Source: JAEDES01 sp964470055
GTDB lineage: Bacteria; Bacillota_I; Bacilli_A; RF39; UBA660
Direction: 5' to 3'
NCBI GenBank assembly: GCA_964470055.1
Contig: CAYXZZ010000019.1
Coordinates: 1 to 23,150 of the forward strand
DNA length: 23,150 nucleotides
This document shows positions 21,939-23,150 of the stretch, one piece after another. Each line of letters starts with the position of its first letter. The stretch's first letter is position 1. The translations under genes were made by a program, and so were the position numbers. The notes beneath the pieces were generated by a model. It saw only the letters and a list, made by a program, of their open reading frames with translations, made no database searches and had not been told where the DNA came from.

Positions 21939-21959
21939 TAAGTTGTGAGGTGTACAAGT

Positions 21960-22466
21960 ATGCAAGAAAAAAAGATTGGCGAATTAATCGCTGAAGCTAG
22001 AGAAAAGAAAGGTCTTTCTCAAAGACAACTTGCTAAAATTGCTAAAATAAGTAATGCTGAATTATCTAAAATAGAATCAGGCGAAAGAGAAATACCCAAT
22101 CCTAAAACATTAAGAAAAATAAGTAATATTATTGATGTTAATTATAATGACATGATGTATATGATAGGTTTAGGTATTGAAGTTAGTCCTTTAAATCCAT
22201 TTATCAAAGATTATTATGAAAAAATGAATTTAGATCAATTAGCAGAAGCAGAAGTAAATGTTTTAGGTAGTATTAGTAATTCAGAACAATTAGTTAAATC
22301 GTGTAAAGAAAACTTAAAAAAAGAAAACATATTAGATGCTGAAAAAGAATTATTGCTACATACAATAGAAGATACAAAATATCAAATTACAACATCAGAA
22401 GAAATTATTAAATTAATTCAAAATTTAAAATTAAGGGAGAGAAATAAAAATGAAAAGAAATATTAA
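21960..22466 (+). CDS. Xre-family repressor with helical C-terminal extension
   Basis: Residues about 3-62 are a complete HTH_3 domain: IGELIAEAREKKGLSQRQLA, KIAKISNAELSKIESGERE, then PNPKTLRKISNIIDVNY. The remaining ~100 residues form helices rich in Glu and Lys, probably for multimerisation or sensing; there is no peptidase or LexA-type self-cleavage site. The start is ATG 21960, 9 bases after GAGGTG; a GTG at 21945 overlaps that site. It is transcribed away from the replication/recombinase arm across an operator-rich region and overlaps the next gene by 17 bp. Most likely the element's maintenance repressor, by analogy with ICE and phage switches. Confidence 0.85.
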   Translation: MQEKKIGELIAEAREKKGLSQRQLAKIAKISNAELSKIESGEREIPNPKTLRKISNIIDVNYNDMMYMIGLGIEVSPLNPFIKDYYEKMNLDQLAEAEVNVLGSISNSEQLVKSCKENLKKENILDAEKELLLHTIEDTKYQITTSEEIIKLIQNLKLRERNKNEKKY

Positions 22467-22902
22467 TAAAAAATTATTAACAAGATTAGGAATAATATTG
22501 TTAAATTTATTTATGTTTGTTAGTTTAATATTAGTTCTAGGATTTAAAATTGATTATGGTTATTCAATGTATTGGGTTATTACTCCATTCTTAATGGTAT
22601 TAGTATTATCTGTAATTCAAAAATGGAGCGTTAGAGGATTAAATGCTGATGTAGAAGAATCTAAAACAATTCAAAGGTCATTTGATGATACAACTACTTT
22701 ATCAACAGTATTCTTTGGTTTAATATATTTAATAATTCAAGGTGTTGAAGTATGGAAAGAAAATATAACAAATAATCCAATTATTATAATAGGATTCTTT
22801 ATAATAATGATAGTTTATGAATTATTTACTTATTTATCAATTTATAATGCAAAGAAAGAAACTGCAAAATTGTTAGAGAAAAAATATAATAACAAAAAAT
22901 AA
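22450..22902 (+). CDS. Four-helix membrane protein coupled to the Xre repressor
   Basis: I recognise no family. Hydrophobic helices are at about 10-31, 40-57, 84-100 and 110-132 of 150 aa. Basic residues at both ends suggest that the N- and C-termini are inside. A soluble stretch of about 25 residues with SVRGLNADVEESKTIQRSFD lies between helices 2 and 3. GGGAGAG precedes the ATG, which lies within the 3' end of the xre gene, so production is tied to the repressor. Such a partner could sense a membrane signal for the repressor, act as superinfection-immunity protein, or be a toxin kept low by the switch. Evidence favours none. Confidence 0.7.
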   Translation: MKRNINKKLLTRLGIILLNLFMFVSLILVLGFKIDYGYSMYWVITPFLMVLVLSVIQKWSVRGLNADVEESKTIQRSFDDTTTLSTVFFGLIYLIIQGVEVWKENITNNPIIIIGFFIIMIVYELFTYLSIYNAKKETAKLLEKKYNNKK

Positions 22903-22921
22903 ATTTATGTGGTACGTTTTG

Positions 22922-22988
22922 TTGAAACATAGTTTCAATGAAAGTAGCGATAATAAATCTATTTATCAATACTTTTGCAAAGCAAAAG
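22922..22988. repeat. Series of short perfect palindromes downstream of the membrane protein
   Basis: TTGAAAC/GTTTCAA (22922-22938, loop of 3) and CTTTTGC/GCAAAAG (22972-22988, loop of 3), with a third, weaker palindrome, TAAAT-CT-ATTTA, between them. None is followed by a T run, so they are not ordinary terminators. Confidence 0.6.
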
Positions 22989-22993
22989 AAAAA

Positions 22994-23040
22994 AATAACC
23001 TTTTTACCTTTTCGTTAGATTAGGTATTAAGGTTATTTTT
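22994..23040 (+). terminator. Terminator closing the xre-membrane protein unit
   Basis: Fifteen-base arms (22994-23008 and 23023-23037; AATAACCTT against AAGGTTATT plus TACC against GGTA, with a two-base internal mismatch), ending in a T run. It could also work in the other direction, since A residues flank the left arm. Confidence 0.75.
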
Positions 23041-23044
23041 ATAT

Positions 23045-23133
23045 AAAGAATACATGGCAAGTTTTGTCAGCTGTGCTGATGAAATTGGCGATAGTATTCT
23101 TTCTTTTTATTTAAACTTGATTTAAATAAAAAG
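23045..23133. repeat. Two abutting long hairpins at the window edge
   Basis: The first has outer arms AAAGAATAC (23045-23053) and GTATTCTTT (23094-23102) and an inner stem around TCAGC-TGT-GCTGA that continues with few mismatches almost to the outer arms. The second begins at the next base: CTTTTTATTTAAA (23103-23115), loop of 5, TTTAAATAAAAAG (23121-23133), a perfect 13-bp pair. No gene is visible between 22903 and 23150. Confidence 0.65.
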
Positions 23134-23150
23134 GCAACAATATTACTTAC

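Larger units (their letters stand above)
17645..23150. mobile_element. Integrated element of the large-serine-recombinase type (left part)
   Basis: The left border is placed where the amidase frame breaks off, at about 17640-17650. Rightwards come DinD, DUF4160, a large serine recombinase, small ORFs, replication-type HTH proteins, an Xre repressor and hairpin-rich DNA. Codon and base use shift: plus-strand genes here use A-rich codons, while the host plus-strand genes favour G and T. No conjugation (relaxase, VirB4, coupling protein) or capsid gene is visible, so whether it is an ICE, a mobilisable element or a phage-like island cannot be decided. The right end and attR are not found before 23150. 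Confidence 0.7.

Noticed and set aside
1..23150. Mycoplasma-type code with UGA as Trp
   Set aside because: Several genes end at TGA with good family-length agreement (for example the MBL and dinD genes) and Trp is encoded by TGG.
1..23150. tRNA, rRNA or CRISPR array
   Set aside because: I found no cloverleaf with a GGTTC-type T loop, no rRNA-like sequence and no regularly spaced repeats.

Overview
The window is strongly AT-rich DNA with compact, mostly ordered genes, good Shine-Dalgarno sites (AGGAGG type), TTGACA/TATAAT promoters and U-tailed hairpin terminators. TAA, TAG and TGA all serve as stops and TGG codes for Trp, so this is not a UGA=Trp Mycoplasma. A MurM/FemX-type transferase, an amidase with four LysM domains, a CotH-family protein and a possible Spo0A-C-like domain point to a walled, low-GC member of the Bacilli/Firmicutes, perhaps an uncultured gut lineage near the walled Mollicutes relatives. 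The taxonomic placement is inference.

Positions 1-17644 look like ordinary chromosome. From left to right: a CotH-family protein; an unknown protein followed by an HD nucleotidase-like hydrolase; an MgtC/SapB membrane protein; a promoter plus roughly 100-nt structured leader ending in a terminator, ahead of a helical protein with a possible Spo0A-C-like segment; a Fem-type transferase and a tail-anchored unknown on the minus strand; and an aminotransferase-GNAT fusion. Next comes a minus-strand operon coaE-coaD-MBL hydrolase-PHP phosphoesterase (last two steps of CoA synthesis plus two metallo-hydrolases). Divergent from it are a LysR regulator, adenosine deaminase, and a tight run of radical SAM protein, kinase-like protein and a miniature ferredoxin:thioredoxin-reductase-like Cys protein. 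A membrane-anchored thioredoxin follows, and then the amidase-LysM gene, which has lost its 5' end.

From about 17645 to the right edge lies an integrated mobile element, or its left part. Its border falls exactly where the amidase reading frame loses its first beta strand. Minus-strand genes, in order of transcription from the right, are a small winged-helix-like protein, a replication-initiator-like HTH protein with an in-frame TAG where relatives are expected to have Trp, a 9-codon ORF, a 55-aa small protein, a large serine recombinase, a DUF4160 protein and a DinD homologue. The last two sit between the recombinase and the element end, a usual place for cargo. On the plus strand an Xre-type repressor and a four-helix membrane protein overlap by 17 bp. 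A 180-bp divergent promoter region full of palindromes separates the two arms and looks like a repressor-controlled switch.

The last 230 bp hold a dense series of hairpins and no gene. I see no tRNA, rRNA, CRISPR array or transposase. The right end of the element and the missing amidase 5' end are not visible and probably lie beyond the window.
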